Below, one piece after another: positions 1 to 9,241 of a stretch of DNA of 64,000 nucleotides (position 1 is its first letter; every line of letters starts with the position of its first letter). The stretch spans positions 1,178,001 through 1,242,000 of the forward strand of contig NZ_JBDFMI010000001.1 in the NCBI RefSeq assembly GCF_047238185.1, given 5' to 3'. The DNA is from Bacillus_AD sp047238185. Its GTDB lineage: Bacteria; Bacillota; Bacilli; Bacillales; DSM-1321. The notes under the pieces are model-generated. The model searched no databases, was not told the DNA's origin, and was given only the letters and a program-made list of their open reading frames with translations. Position numbers and translations under genes: made by a program.

Positions 1-553
1 GGCGCAGGGGATGGATGCGGTAAAGGTCGGGAATCGATTGACGTATGACCACATGGGGATGATTTGCTTCGGGGACAAGAATCCTGCTGAAGCATCACAA
101 AAAGCGAAGGATGTAGCGGCGTTCTTTGAAGAAAAGTTTCTTCCACATGAATGGGACCGCGATATGTACAGACGCCAATGGGGCAAGTTCATGCTTAATG
201 TCGGTGTCAATCAGACTGCTGCGGTCTATAAAAGCAATTATGGCGAGGTGCAAAGGGAGGGGATAGCTCGGGATACGATGATTGCCGCCATGAGGGAGGT
301 CATGGCTTTATCCGAAAAGGAAGGCGTCTATCTGACGGAGGAGGACCTGGAATATTGGTTATACGTGTTAAGTACATTAAGCCCGAACGGAAAGCCATCA
401 ATGGCACAGGACGTTGAAGCAGAGAGATTCAGCGAGGTGGCTCTATTTGCCGGAACGGTCGTCGAAATAGGGAGAAAGCATGAGTTGCCGACACCTGTGA
501 ATGAGGAGTTGTTGGAGAAAATCAGGGGAATGGAAAGCGAGTATCCTAACTGA
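1..553 (+). CDS. panE: 2-dehydropantoate 2-reductase (ketopantoate reductase), C-terminal part
   Basis: The reading frame is open from the window edge, so the N-terminal Rossmann domain lies outside; about 184 codons are visible. The visible part matches the all-helical C-terminal domain of the ApbA/PanE family, including RRQWGKFMLNVGVNQT, where a Lys-x-x-x-Asn-like pattern near the substrate site is typical, and a final stretch with PTPVNEELLEKI, the usual family ending. The enzyme reduces 2-dehydropantoate to pantoate with NADPH for coenzyme A synthesis. No other pan genes are visible, and Bacillaceae often carry paralogues of this family, so the exact substrate is not certain. The gene ends just before a clear terminator. 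Confidence 0.8.
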   Translation, partial: AQGMDAVKVGNRLTYDHMGMICFGDKNPAEASQKAKDVAAFFEEKFLPHEWDRDMYRRQWGKFMLNVGVNQTAAVYKSNYGEVQREGIARDTMIAAMREVMALSEKEGVYLTEEDLEYWLYVLSTLSPNGKPSMAQDVEAERFSEVALFAGTVVEIGRKHELPTPVNEELLEKIRGMESEYPN

Positions 554-579
554 TAATAGTAGTTTAATGGTGTTTTAAT

Positions 580-612
580 GCCCTGGACAACTAACCTGTT
601 CAGGGCTCTTTA
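580..612 (+). terminator. Intrinsic terminator after panE-like gene
   Basis: A 10-bp stem, GCCCTGGACA at 580-589 and TGTTCAGGGC at 597-606 with one G.U pair and a 7-nt loop, is followed by TCTTTAATT. It separates the ketopantoate reductase gene from the two-component module. Confidence 0.8.
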
Positions 613-623
613 ATTGCTTTCAT

Positions 624-651
624 TTGGTTTATATTCCTTTTGTGATATATT
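624..651 (+). promoter_or_regulatory. Candidate sigma-A promoter of the two-component/ABC module
   Basis: TTGGTT (624-629), a 16-bp spacer and TATATT (646-651) preceded by TG one base upstream (extended -10). It lies 47 bp before the response regulator start. Assigned by pattern only. Confidence 0.5.
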
Positions 652-698
652 TTGGTAAAGAAAGAAATGAAAGAATATGAGATTAGGATGAATAGTAT

Positions 699-1382
699 AT
701 GAAAATCTTAATAGTGGAAGATGATAAAACAATCGCTGCAGGTCTTGAATTCTCTCTTCAGCAGGAACAATATTCGACTGTCCTTTGCCACGATGCGGCT
801 TCTGCGAAGAAAGTGCTTACAGAGGGAATCGACCAATTATCTTTATGCTTGCTCGATTTGTCCCTGCCGGACGGGAGCGGCTATGAATTGTGTAAGCTGG
901 CGAAGGGGCGTAAGGATATCCCGGTCATTTTTTTGACGGTGGTGGATGATGAGGTGAATGTGGTGATGGGGCTTGATATGGGTGCCGATGATTATATGAC
1001 GAAGCCGTTTCGCGTGAGGGAGCTGCTTTCAAGGATCAAATCGGTCCTCCGGAGGTATGAGAAGCTGCCGCATACAAGGACGTTTATCGAAATCGGGAAT
1101 ATACGCATCAACACGTTGGAGGGCAAGGTTTATAAAGAGGGAGTCGATATTCCTTTGACAGCTTTGGAATATCGATTGCTGCTCATTTTCGGCAGCCACA
1201 TTGGACAGGTCCTTTCAAGGAGCCAGCTATTGGAGCGGATATGGGATGTGGCAGGGGAATTCGTCAATGACAACACATTGACGGTGTATATTAAAAGATT
1301 GCGTGAAAAGCTGGAGGATGATCCGCAGCATCCGACATTGATTAAGACGATACGAGGATTAGGCTATAAGGTGGGTGATTGA
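699..1382 (+). CDS. OmpR-family response regulator
   Basis: 227 aa. The N-terminal receiver domain (about 1-115) has the acidic pocket EDD at 7-9, the phospho-acceptor Asp53 in LLDLSLPDGS and the conserved Lys in MTKPFR. The C-terminal winged-helix DNA-binding domain (about 130-225) ends with LIKTIRGLGYKV, a hallmark of OmpR/PhoB proteins. It is followed directly by its histidine kinase gene (start codon adjoining the stop codon) and then by an ABC ATPase and FtsX permease. This order is that of antimicrobial-peptide sensing modules related to BceRS-AB in Firmicutes. The likely target is the promoter of the ABC genes at about 2.4 kb, where direct repeats are present. The signal cannot be told from sequence. 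Confidence 0.92.
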   Translation: MKILIVEDDKTIAAGLEFSLQQEQYSTVLCHDAASAKKVLTEGIDQLSLCLLDLSLPDGSGYELCKLAKGRKDIPVIFLTVVDDEVNVVMGLDMGADDYMTKPFRVRELLSRIKSVLRRYEKLPHTRTFIEIGNIRINTLEGKVYKEGVDIPLTALEYRLLLIFGSHIGQVLSRSQLLERIWDVAGEFVNDNTLTVYIKRLREKLEDDPQHPTLIKTIRGLGYKVGD

Positions 1383-2384
1383 ATGCTGCGCAACCGGGAG
1401 ATACGTGTCCAATTGGCTTTGATGGTCTCCAGCAGTGCGGTTATGGCGGCAGCTGCCGCTTTTGTTTGGCCCGCGGCTGCCCTTATGCTTGTTTTTGCTT
1501 CTTTTATCCTTATTGGCATCAGCCTTATGTGCACGCGATGGAGATACCGTGATATTGAAAAGCTTACCGGCTATCTGCACCGGATAGAGGGCGGGGATTA
1601 TTCGCTGGACATTCGTGATAACGAGGAGGGCGAGCTTAGTATTTTAAAGAATGAGATCTATAAACTGACGCTCATGCTGACTGAGAGGGAGCTGAGTGTA
1701 ACGAAGGACAACACCCAGTTGACAGATGCCATATCGGATATTTCCCATCAGCTGAAGTCGCCGCTCACATCGATGATGGTGATGGCTGATTTATTGAGCG
1801 GAACGGATCTGCCTGCTGGCAAAAGGAAGGAGTTTACCCGCCATATCCAGATTCAACTTGAGCGGATGGAATGGCTTGTTTCCTCTTTGCTGAAGCTGGC
1901 CAAACTCGATGCCGGCGCAGTTGATTTTAAAAGGGAACCAATCGAAGTGAAGAAGCTTATTCAGCAAGCATTAGAACCATTATTGATTCCAATCGATATT
2001 AAGGGACAGAATATTCTGGTTAAAGGCGAGGAGAAGGTTTCTTTTTATGGGGATTTCAAATGGACGACTGAAGCGATTGTCAACATATTAAAAAACGGTG
2101 TGGAGCATACTCGGGAAGGCGGTACAATCGAGGTGTGCTTTACTGAAAATGCCCTTTATACAGAACTGGCTATTAAAGATAAGGGGGAAGGCATATCTAA
2201 AGAGGATCTTCCGTATATCTTCAAGCGATTCCATAAAGGAAGGAATGCCGCGGAGGGAAGCATCGGCATCGGACTTTCCTTGGCCTATAGCATCATCACG
2301 CGGCAAAACGGCGTAATCGATGTGTCGAGCGTCATCGGAAGCGGCACAGAGTTCCGGATTAAGTTCTATAAACAGGCCATTTAA
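1383..2384 (+). CDS. Intramembrane-sensing type histidine kinase
   Basis: 333 aa. Two hydrophobic segments near the N-terminus (about 8-30 and 32-50) are joined by almost no extracellular loop, so there is no outside sensor domain. A HAMP-like linker follows (about 50-105), then the dimerisation/phospho-acceptor region with His122 in DISHQLKSPLT, and a HATPase domain with N box (ILKNGVEH), G1 (DKGEGI) and G2 (GIGLSL). Kinases of this shape in Bacillaceae usually receive their signal from the neighbouring ABC permease rather than directly (family knowledge, BceS type). Its start adjoins the regulator stop codon, so both are translated together. Partner: the regulator at 699. Confidence 0.92.
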   Translation: MLRNREIRVQLALMVSSSAVMAAAAAFVWPAAALMLVFASFILIGISLMCTRWRYRDIEKLTGYLHRIEGGDYSLDIRDNEEGELSILKNEIYKLTLMLTERELSVTKDNTQLTDAISDISHQLKSPLTSMMVMADLLSGTDLPAGKRKEFTRHIQIQLERMEWLVSSLLKLAKLDAGAVDFKREPIEVKKLIQQALEPLLIPIDIKGQNILVKGEEKVSFYGDFKWTTEAIVNILKNGVEHTREGGTIEVCFTENALYTELAIKDKGEGISKEDLPYIFKRFHKGRNAAEGSIGIGLSLAYSIITRQNGVIDVSSVIGSGTEFRIKFYKQAI

Positions 2385-2388
2385 GCGA

Positions 2389-2429
2389 AAGTGACTAAAT
2401 TGTCATGTTCACTGTCACTTAAAAGTCAT
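2389..2429 (+). promoter_or_regulatory. Direct-repeat operator in front of the ABC transporter genes
   Basis: Three GTCAT/GTCAC half-sites occur at 2402-2406, 2414-2418 and 2425-2429, spaced 12 and 11 bp, so they lie on one face of the helix. AAGTGAC (2389-2395) is the inverse of GTCACTT (2414-2420). Direct repeats at helical spacing are typical of OmpR-family binding sites. This suggests that the regulator encoded just upstream drives the ABC genes at 2479, but no good -35/-10 pair was found. Confidence 0.55.
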
Positions 2430-2478
2430 GTTGGGCAGATAGACTGGCACTATCGGAACATTTTATGGAGGTATTGCA

Positions 2479-3162
2479 ATGGAAATCCTTAGAGTAGAAC
2501 ATCTGTCTAAGACATATGGTAAGGGGGATAATGCTGTAAAAGCGCTTGATGATGTTTCCTTTTCCGTTCAAAAAGGAGAATTCATCGCCATCATCGGCCC
2601 GTCCGGTTCCGGGAAGTCGACGCTTCTTCACATGCTGGGCGGAGTCGACCGGCCCTCGGGCGGAAGGATTCTTATTGACCGGACAGACATTCATAGCCTC
2701 AATGAAACAAAGCTGGCCATTTTCAGAAGAAGGCAGATCGGTTTGGTGTATCAATTTTATAATTTGATACCTGTCCTGACAGTCGAGGAAAATATCACGC
2801 TGCCCCTGTTATTGGACGGCCATAAGGTCGATAAAGGCCAATTCAGCCAGATCATCAAGACACTGCATTTGGAGCACCGCCTGAATCATCTGCCCAACCA
2901 GCTTTCCGGCGGGCAGCAGCAGAGAGTCTCCATCGGAAGAGCTTTGATCAACCACCCGGCCATTCTGCTGGCAGATGAGCCGACCGGAAACCTCGATAGC
3001 AGCAATAGCAGGGAAATCATGGATTTGTTAAAACTGTTCAATAAAACCTACCGCCAGACCTTGATTGTCATCACACACGATGAACAACTGGCACTTCAGG
3101 CTGACAGGATCATTGCCATTGAGGATGGACGGATTGCCAAGGATGAGGTGATCCGCCCGTGA
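2479..3162 (+). CDS. ABC transporter ATP-binding protein (MacB/BceA-like)
   Basis: 227 aa, the standard length for the class. Walker A is GPSGSGKS (about 41-48), the Q-loop lies in YQFYNLIPVLTVEEN, the signature is LSGGQQQR, Walker B is ILLADEPTGNLD and the H-loop is VITHD. The LADEPTGNLD form is characteristic of MacB/LolD/BceA ATPases that work with FtsX-type permeases. It is preceded by GGAGG and overlaps the permease gene by 4 bp (ATP-binding gene ends 3162, permease starts 3159), so the two are translationally coupled. It energises the permease for peptide sensing, removal or export. Confidence 0.93.
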   Translation: MEILRVEHLSKTYGKGDNAVKALDDVSFSVQKGEFIAIIGPSGSGKSTLLHMLGGVDRPSGGRILIDRTDIHSLNETKLAIFRRRQIGLVYQFYNLIPVLTVEENITLPLLLDGHKVDKGQFSQIIKTLHLEHRLNHLPNQLSGGQQQRVSIGRALINHPAILLADEPTGNLDSSNSREIMDLLKLFNKTYRQTLIVITHDEQLALQADRIIAIEDGRIAKDEVIRP

Positions 3163-5729
3163 ATGTTATGAATAAAGTGACCATCCGCCATTTGCTTCAG
3201 AACAGAAAGCGGACGTCCGTGACCATTATCGGCGCCATCATTTCGGTAGCCATGCTGGCTGCGGTGGCGACGCTGGGATATTCCTTTTTTGACGTGATGA
3301 AGAGGCAAACGATAGCGATGGAAGGGGAGTGGCACGTCCAATACAAGAATGTGGATAAAGGCCAGGTTGCCGCCATCAAAGATGATCAAGGAACTCAAGC
3401 CACCGTGATATCAAAAGATATAGGATATGCTCCTTTAAAAGGCGGACACAATAAAAATAAACCGTATTTGTTTATTAAGGCGTATAATCTACAAGGTTTT
3501 AAGCATTTTCCGATTGAATTGCGTTCAGGCCGCTTGCCGAAGTCGGCGGATGAAGTCGCCATCTCGGATTCAATCGCTTCGGACGGCAAGGTACATTATA
3601 GGATTGGAGAGGAGTTAACGGTCTTTATAGGAAACCGGTATATGAACGGGAATAAACAGCCGCTTGAACAGGAGGAACCTTTGAAGAAGCTTCACGGAAA
3701 AGTGGAGGAAACGTTCATAAACAAAGAAAAGAAATCGTATCGGGTGGTCGGTATAATCAAACGCCCTTCATGGGAACCGGGATGGGCACCTGGATATACA
3801 GTCCTTGGCTATGTTGACGAATCCATGCTGCAGGGTAACGAGCACGTGAATGCATCTGTACTGTGGAATAATGTAAACGAGGCTCAAGTCGCCCACGCCG
3901 AGGATTTGGCCAGAAAAAATAACATTGACTCCTTACAATATAACAGCCCTTTGCTGCAATACGAAGGCTCACTTATGGAAGGCGGCTTGCAAAAAACAAT
4001 TGTTTCCTTAGCGGCTATCTTGATTACAGTTATTATGGTTGGTTCTGTCTCATTGATTTATAATGCATTTGCGATTTCCGTTTCGGAGCGGTTCCGCCAT
4101 TTAGGCATGCTTGCGAGTGTAGGGGCAACCAAAAGGCAAAAGCGGAATTCAGTGTTTTTCGAGGGCTTCATCATTAGCGTGATTTCGATTCCTATCGGTA
4201 TAGTTTGTGGAGTGCTGGGGATAGCCGTTACCTTCCATTACTTGAATGCCATGAGGGGGGATGTCTTCGGGGTTGAGGAAAAGCTAGAGGTGATTGTTAC
4301 ACCGTTATCTCTCTTCATCGCTTGTGCCGTTTCCGTTGTAACCATTTTTGTTTCAACGTATCTGCCTGCCATTAAAGCATCGAAGGTGACCGCTATAGAA
4401 GCAATCAGGCAAAATACGGACATCAAGCTAACGGGTAAAACAGTGAAAACACCCAAATGGATTAGCAGACTGTTTGGATTGGAAGCCGATATAGCGTTGA
4501 AAAATATGAAAAGGAATAAGAAAAGATACCATATAACCGTCTTTTCTATTACTCTCAGCGTATTTCTCTTTATGACGGTTTCATTTTTTTCCACCAATGT
4601 CAGAAATTCATTCGGTCTTTCCCAGGAGGAATTGAACTATGATATCCAGGTGGCGGCTGAGGAAGGTACGGAATTAAACGGGAAGGCGGCTAAATCGATT
4701 GCTGCCCTCGATGGTGTGACTTCCGAAAGCCTGATTCACGTAGCGGGCGCCGAAGCATGGATTGGCACTGAAGATGTTGCCGAAGAGTTGGTCCGCTCAG
4801 CAAAGCTTGGTTCCGGCAGTCTTCAGGAAGGAAAATATCGATTCGACATTAGTATCCATTCGATGAATGCATCCAATCTGTGCAAGTTCGCCAAAAAGGC
4901 GGGTGTCCACTACAAGCAATTGGCAGACCGTGGACATCCATCGGCCATCGTTATTGATACAACCCGTTATCGCGACGACCGCACAGGCAAATATACAAAA
5001 ATAAAATCCATCCGTAAGCAAGCGGGACAACAAATTGGCTTGCGATTTACAAACGGCAATCAAGACAGAGAGGAAAAAGTGAAGATTGCTGCATTGACGG
5101 ACCAACATCCGATGGGCATCAATCCAGCAGGAAGAGGAATGCTGAATATCATCGTTTCTGAACAGGTATTCGATAGCCTGGCGGGCAATAACCGAGAGGC
5201 ATTCCTATACATTAATAGCAAGGATCCGATGAAAACACAGCAGCAAATCGAACAAATGAATGTGACGAACCTTCATGTATACAATATGTATCAAAACAGA
5301 AAAGGAAAAGAACAAAAGATGATCCTTGTTTCTATATTTACGTATGGCTTTATTGTGTTGATGTCGTTGATTTCCATCGCGAATATATTGAACTCCATTA
5401 CTACTAGCATATCGCTCCGGAAGCGGGAATTTGCCATGCTAAAATCCATAGGAATGACACCGAAGAGCTTCAATAAAATGATTCATTTTGAAAGCCTCTT
5501 CTACGGCATGAAGTCGCTGATATATGGACTTCCAATCAGTTTTGCGGCCATGTACATGATCCATAAAGCGTTGCTGAACAAATTTAGCTATGGCTTCCAT
5601 TTTCCTTGGATGAGCCTTCTAGTCGCTATTGTTGCGGTCTTTGCGATTGTCGGTTCGACAATGCTGTATGCCAGCGCAAAAGTGAAAAAGGAAAATATGA
5701 TAGATGCTTTGAAGCAGGAGAATGTGTAG
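3159..5729 (+). CDS. Large FtsX-type ABC permease
   Basis: 856 aa. One transmembrane segment near residues 20-42 is followed by a large extracellular domain (about 45-280), a first FtsX block (about 285-405, with SERFRHLGMLASVGATKRQ), another membrane segment near 455-475, a second extracellular domain, and a second FtsX block (about 715-850, with SLRKREFAMLKSIGMTP). The two repeated ERF.LG(M)L.S(V/I)G motifs are the coupling helices of the MacB/FtsX fold. It is longer than BceB-type permeases (about 650 aa) and has two large extracellular regions, so it resembles the wider SalY/YknZ-like and VncX-like permeases. The likely role is resistance to or sensing of a membrane-active peptide. This is inferred from context. 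Confidence 0.88.
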   Translation: MNVMNKVTIRHLLQNRKRTSVTIIGAIISVAMLAAVATLGYSFFDVMKRQTIAMEGEWHVQYKNVDKGQVAAIKDDQGTQATVISKDIGYAPLKGGHNKNKPYLFIKAYNLQGFKHFPIELRSGRLPKSADEVAISDSIASDGKVHYRIGEELTVFIGNRYMNGNKQPLEQEEPLKKLHGKVEETFINKEKKSYRVVGIIKRPSWEPGWAPGYTVLGYVDESMLQGNEHVNASVLWNNVNEAQVAHAEDLARKNNIDSLQYNSPLLQYEGSLMEGGLQKTIVSLAAILITVIMVGSVSLIYNAFAISVSERFRHLGMLASVGATKRQKRNSVFFEGFIISVISIPIGIVCGVLGIAVTFHYLNAMRGDVFGVEEKLEVIVTPLSLFIACAVSVVTIFVSTYLPAIKASKVTAIEAIRQNTDIKLTGKTVKTPKWISRLFGLEADIALKNMKRNKKRYHITVFSITLSVFLFMTVSFFSTNVRNSFGLSQEELNYDIQVAAEEGTELNGKAAKSIAALDGVTSESLIHVAGAEAWIGTEDVAEELVRSAKLGSGSLQEGKYRFDISIHSMNASNLCKFAKKAGVHYKQLADRGHPSAIVIDTTRYRDDRTGKYTKIKSIRKQAGQQIGLRFTNGNQDREEKVKIAALTDQHPMGINPAGRGMLNIIVSEQVFDSLAGNNREAFLYINSKDPMKTQQQIEQMNVTNLHVYNMYQNRKGKEQKMILVSIFTYGFIVLMSLISIANILNSITTSISLRKREFAMLKSIGMTPKSFNKMIHFESLFYGMKSLIYGLPISFAAMYMIHKALLNKFSYGFHFPWMSLLVAIVAVFAIVGSTMLYASAKVKKENMIDALKQENV

Positions 5730-5881
5730 GAGAAGGGATTATTGAGTATAAAGCTTAGTGAAAAGCTTACTCTCTATTTCCATGGGGACCTCCAGTTTAG
5801 TGTAAGTGCTTGTGTTTTTGTAATAATTCTATCAAGTAAGTAGCTACATTTAAATATGAATTTTCAGCATAATTGAACGCT

Positions 5882-5914
5882 AGAGCCCCATTGCCGTAGA
5901 GGCAATGGGGCTCT
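5882..5914. terminator. Strong hairpin after the ABC module
   Basis: A perfect 14-bp inverted repeat, AGAGCCCCATTGCC (5882-5895) and GGCAATGGGGCTCT (5901-5914), with a 5-nt loop. Neither side carries a long T-run, so it may act as a processing or weak terminator element. The rest of 5730-5881 holds nothing that could be recognised. Confidence 0.6.
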
Positions 5915-5950
5915 TCAATGAAATAGTTAAGGAAGAGTAAGCAAAAAACA

Positions 5951-6005
5951 TTTTGATTATTTTTGATTTTATTTATTTCAAAAATAATCAAAAGTGTATT
6001 ATAAT
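5951..6005 (+). promoter_or_regulatory. rhaEW promoter with perfect 16-bp inverted repeat (candidate RhaR operator)
   Basis: TTTTGATTATTTTTGA (5951-5966) and its exact inverse complement (5978-5993) are separated by 11 bp. The -10 TATAAT lies at 6000-6005; a weak -35 (TTCAAA, 5977-5982) falls inside the right arm, so a protein bound here would block RNA polymerase. The decamer ATACATAAAC (6020-6029) recurs in front of the DeoR repressor gene. Control by the DeoR-family repressor encoded at 14128 is inferred from location and from RhaR control of the rhaEW operon in B. subtilis. Confidence 0.6.
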
Positions 6006-6045
6006 GAAAACAGAAATAAATACATAAACAAACAGGAGGATTCGG

Positions 6046-8115
6046 ATGGTTACGAACAAATGGGATATTGAAAAGGCTTCACACGTGGAAAAAGGTCTCG
6101 GGGAATTGGTATATCGATCGAATTTGATTGGTTCCGACCGTGCTGTTTGCAACTGGGGCGGCGGCAATACTTCCATGAAGACGATGGAGAAGGATTTTCT
6201 TGGACGTGACATCGAGGTAATGTGGGTTAAGGGGAGCGGATCGGATCTTGCTACAATGAAAGCCTCTAATTTTACGGGATTGAAATTGGATGATATTCGG
6301 CCGCTGTATGAACGCGATGAGATGGCCGATGATGAGATGGTTGCTTATCTCTCACACTGTATGATTGATCATACGCATCCGCGTGCTTCTATTGAAACGC
6401 TGCTGCATGCATTTTTGCCATATAAGCATGTGGATCATACGCATCCAGATTCAATCATCAGTATTTGTTGTGCCGAAAATGGAAAACAAATCGCTAAGGA
6501 AATTTTTGGGGATCGTTTTGTCTGGGTTCCATATATTCGCCCAGGCTTTAAATTATCGAAAATGATTGCGGAGGGTGTTAAGAACAATCCGAAGGCAGAG
6601 CTAGTATTGATGGAGAAGCATGGCCTTGTCGTGTGGGGGGAAACCGCTGAAGAAAGCTATCATAAAACAATCTCTGTCATCAATGAAGCAGAGCAATATA
6701 TTGATTCTAAAATGAAGGGTGCCCCCATTTTCGGTGGAGAAAAATATCAAGCGCTTGCAGAGGATGAAGCTAGTGCCATCCTAGCCAAAGTGATGCCATC
6801 CATCAGGGGTGCAGTAAGCGGGGAGAAGAAAATGATCCTTACTTATGACCGCGGGGAAGACGTTCTCGAATTCGTTAACAGCCGGGATGCCACTGAGCTG
6901 TCCCAGGTGGGTGCTGCTTGCCCGGATCATCTGGTCCATACAAAACGTGTTCCGTTGTTTATTGATTGGGATCCGCAAACGCAAAATGCCGAAGCTTTGA
7001 TAGAAAGTATTCAATCAGGTGTTGAAGGCTTCAAGGAACAATATGTTGCTTACTTTGAACGAAATAAAAATGAAGGCGACCAAATGTTTGAACCGGCGCC
7101 CCGCGTTATTTTGATCCCTGGCCTAGGTATGGTCAATACAGGAAAGGATGCAGCAAATTCTAAGGTGAGCGGTGCCCTTTACCACCGTGCTATTTCCGTT
7201 ATGAAGGGGACTACTGTTTTAGGTAAATTTGTTTCTTTGAATGAAAATGAATCCTATAATATTGAATACTGGCCGCTTGAGTTATACAAGTTGAGCCTTG
7301 CGCCTGCTGAAGCTGAATTTTCCAGAAAGGTTGCCTTTGTGACGGGGGGAGCCGGTGGAATCGGAAGCGAAACATGCCGCCGGTTTGTATCGGAAGGGGC
7401 ACATGTGGTCATCGCCGATTTGAACTTGGATGGAGCAGAAAAGGTTGCTGAGGATATTAATGGAAAGTATGGGGCAGGCCGAGCGTTGGCAGTAAAAATG
7501 GACGTGACGAAGGAAGAAGAGGTCCAGGCTGCCTTTGACCGTACAGCGCTAGCCTATGGAGGCGTTGATATTATTGTCAATAATGCCGGACTCGCTTCCG
7601 GAAGCCCGCTGGATGAAACAACCTTGAAGGAATGGAACTTGAATATGAATGTCCTCGGAACCGGCTATTTCCTTGTCGCCCGCACGGCATTCAGACTGAT
7701 GAAGCAGCAAAGCATCGGCGGAAATATGGTGTTTGTTGGCTCGAAGAATTCCATTTATGCCGGTAAAAATGCGGCAGCATATAGCTCTGTCAAGGCGCTT
7801 GAAACACATTTAGCAAGATGCATAGCTGCTGAAGGAGGAGAATACGGAATCCGTGTCAATTCGGTTCTTCCTGACGCAGTCCTTCAGGGATCTGCTATTT
7901 GGAATTCAAGCTGGAGAGAGGAGCGGGCGGCGGCTTATGGAATCGAGCCTGACCAACTCGAGGAACATTATCGCCAGCGTACTACATTAAAAGTGAATAT
8001 TTATCCGAAAAATATTGCGGAATCCATCGCTTTCTTCGCATCGTCCAAATCGGATAGAACGACCGGCTGTATGCTGACAGTTGATGGCGGCGTACCTGCG
8101 GCCTTTACTAGATAA
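6046..8115 (+). CDS. rhaEW: Bifunctional rhamnulose-1-phosphate aldolase / alcohol (lactaldehyde) dehydrogenase
   Basis: 689 aa, start fixed by AGGAGG 8 bp upstream. The N-terminal class II aldolase domain (about 1-420) has the zinc-site histidines in HCMIDHTHPRAS and HVDHTHPDSI and LMEKHGLVVWG. The C-terminal short-chain dehydrogenase domain (about 428-689) has the NAD site TGGAGGIG, the NNAG motif and the YSSVK catalytic Tyr/Lys pair. The protein splits L-rhamnulose-1-phosphate into dihydroxyacetone phosphate and L-lactaldehyde and then oxidises or reduces the lactaldehyde, as described for B. subtilis RhaEW (YuxG). It is transcribed alone, with an operator-containing promoter in front and a terminator behind. 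Confidence 0.95.
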   Translation: MVTNKWDIEKASHVEKGLGELVYRSNLIGSDRAVCNWGGGNTSMKTMEKDFLGRDIEVMWVKGSGSDLATMKASNFTGLKLDDIRPLYERDEMADDEMVAYLSHCMIDHTHPRASIETLLHAFLPYKHVDHTHPDSIISICCAENGKQIAKEIFGDRFVWVPYIRPGFKLSKMIAEGVKNNPKAELVLMEKHGLVVWGETAEESYHKTISVINEAEQYIDSKMKGAPIFGGEKYQALAEDEASAILAKVMPSIRGAVSGEKKMILTYDRGEDVLEFVNSRDATELSQVGAACPDHLVHTKRVPLFIDWDPQTQNAEALIESIQSGVEGFKEQYVAYFERNKNEGDQMFEPAPRVILIPGLGMVNTGKDAANSKVSGALYHRAISVMKGTTVLGKFVSLNENESYNIEYWPLELYKLSLAPAEAEFSRKVAFVTGGAGGIGSETCRRFVSEGAHVVIADLNLDGAEKVAEDINGKYGAGRALAVKMDVTKEEEVQAAFDRTALAYGGVDIIVNNAGLASGSPLDETTLKEWNLNMNVLGTGYFLVARTAFRLMKQQSIGGNMVFVGSKNSIYAGKNAAAYSSVKALETHLARCIAAEGGEYGIRVNSVLPDAVLQGSAIWNSSWREERAAAYGIEPDQLEEHYRQRTTLKVNIYPKNIAESIAFFASSKSDRTTGCMLTVDGGVPAAFTR

Positions 8116-8137
8116 ACAGATTCAAAGAGAGGAAGTG

Positions 8138-8178
8138 CATCACCTATACGGTGATGTTCTTTCTTCTTATTTCTTTTT
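8138..8178 (+). terminator. Intrinsic terminator of rhaEW
   Basis: CATCACC (8138-8144) pairs with GGTGATG (8150-8156) around a 5-nt loop; a T-rich tract follows to about 8178. Confidence 0.8.
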
Positions 8179-8287
8179 GAATAAGCGTATATGTTCTACC
8201 GATAAAACTAATTGTGCTATGCTTAATACAATTTATATGGAATATGGTTGCATTTTCGTAAAATTGAACTTGAAAATGGGTGCTCTT

Positions 8288-9241
8288 ATGGATGAGGGTC
8301 TTTTAATTCAAATGATGGAACTGACTGAAGAAGAGAATGCTGTATTGAATAATAAAAGGGAAATCGCAAAGGATATTTACACGACTCAGGCCCATTTTGT
8401 CATAGAAAGCCGCAAATTCCTCGATATGAATAAGCTGATCCAGTTAAGGAAGCATGTTCGTTTCATTGATTTTCCAAAGCATCGGCATGATTATATTGAA
8501 GTAAATTATGTATATAATGGAAAGCTCAAGCAAAAGGTGGGAGAGGAACCGATCATCTTAAAAAAAGGTGAGCTCTTATTTCTGAATCAGCATATTTACC
8601 ATGAAATTGAAGCTAGTGAAGAAGAAGATATTGTCATCAATTTCATTATACAGCCGGAGTTTTTCGAATATATCTTTTCCTATCTTTCAACTGATAATAT
8701 AATTAGTAATTTTCTGATCAATAGCTTATATGATAATACTCAAAACGGACAATACCTGTATTTTGCCGTGTCGGAAGCCGGCGATATCCAGGAGATAATG
8801 GAAAAATTGATTCATGAGCTTCTGCATCCTTCAATCCTATCCGATTCAACGATTAAGCTTTATACGGGTCTTTTGATGATTGAACTGATTAAGAATACAG
8901 ATAAACTGAAACAGAAGAAAGAAGATCCTGTCCAGCAGTATATTATGGTGGAGGTCATGAAGTATATTGATGGGTATTATCAGAGTGCGTCACTTTATGA
9001 GTTAGCTGATAAATTGCACTTGCCCCATTATGGACTGAGTAAACAAATTAAAGCAGCTACTAGTTATACGTTCAAGGAGCTGCTTCAAGAGAAACGGTTG
9101 AAGGTGGCAAAGGATTTGCTCGAAGGGACTTCACTTCCAATCACAAATATTGTCAATATGGTGGGATATGATAACACCAGTTATTTTTACAGGATCTTCA
9201 AAGCCAAATTCGGTCTGACACCCCAAAAGCTGAGAGGATAA
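8288..9241 (+). CDS. AraC-family transcriptional regulator (probable rhamnose regulator)
   Basis: 317 aa from the chosen ATG; the frame is open further upstream (to 8081) but that part overlaps the rhaEW end and its terminator and does not look like protein. The N-terminal cupin-like sensing domain has the typical FPKHRHDYIEVNYVYNG and KKGELLFLNQHIYHEI strings. The C-terminal double helix-turn-helix ends in MVGYDNTSYFYRIFKAKFG and LTPQKLRG. Position between rhaEW and rhaB points to an activator of the rhamnose genes, like the RhaS/RhaR proteins of enterobacteria, in addition to the DeoR repressor. The ribosome site is weak, so the start is uncertain (ATG at 8273 is also possible). Confidence 0.85.
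   Translation: MDEGLLIQMMELTEEENAVLNNKREIAKDIYTTQAHFVIESRKFLDMNKLIQLRKHVRFIDFPKHRHDYIEVNYVYNGKLKQKVGEEPIILKKGELLFLNQHIYHEIEASEEEDIVINFIIQPEFFEYIFSYLSTDNIISNFLINSLYDNTQNGQYLYFAVSEAGDIQEIMEKLIHELLHPSILSDSTIKLYTGLLMIELIKNTDKLKQKKEDPVQQYIMVEVMKYIDGYYQSASLYELADKLHLPHYGLSKQIKAATSYTFKELLQEKRLKVAKDLLEGTSLPITNIVNMVGYDNTSYFYRIFKAKFGLTPQKLRG

Noticed and set aside
8081..8287. N-terminal extension of the AraC regulator
   Set aside because: It overlaps the end of rhaEW and a clear terminator and is unlike AraC proteins.
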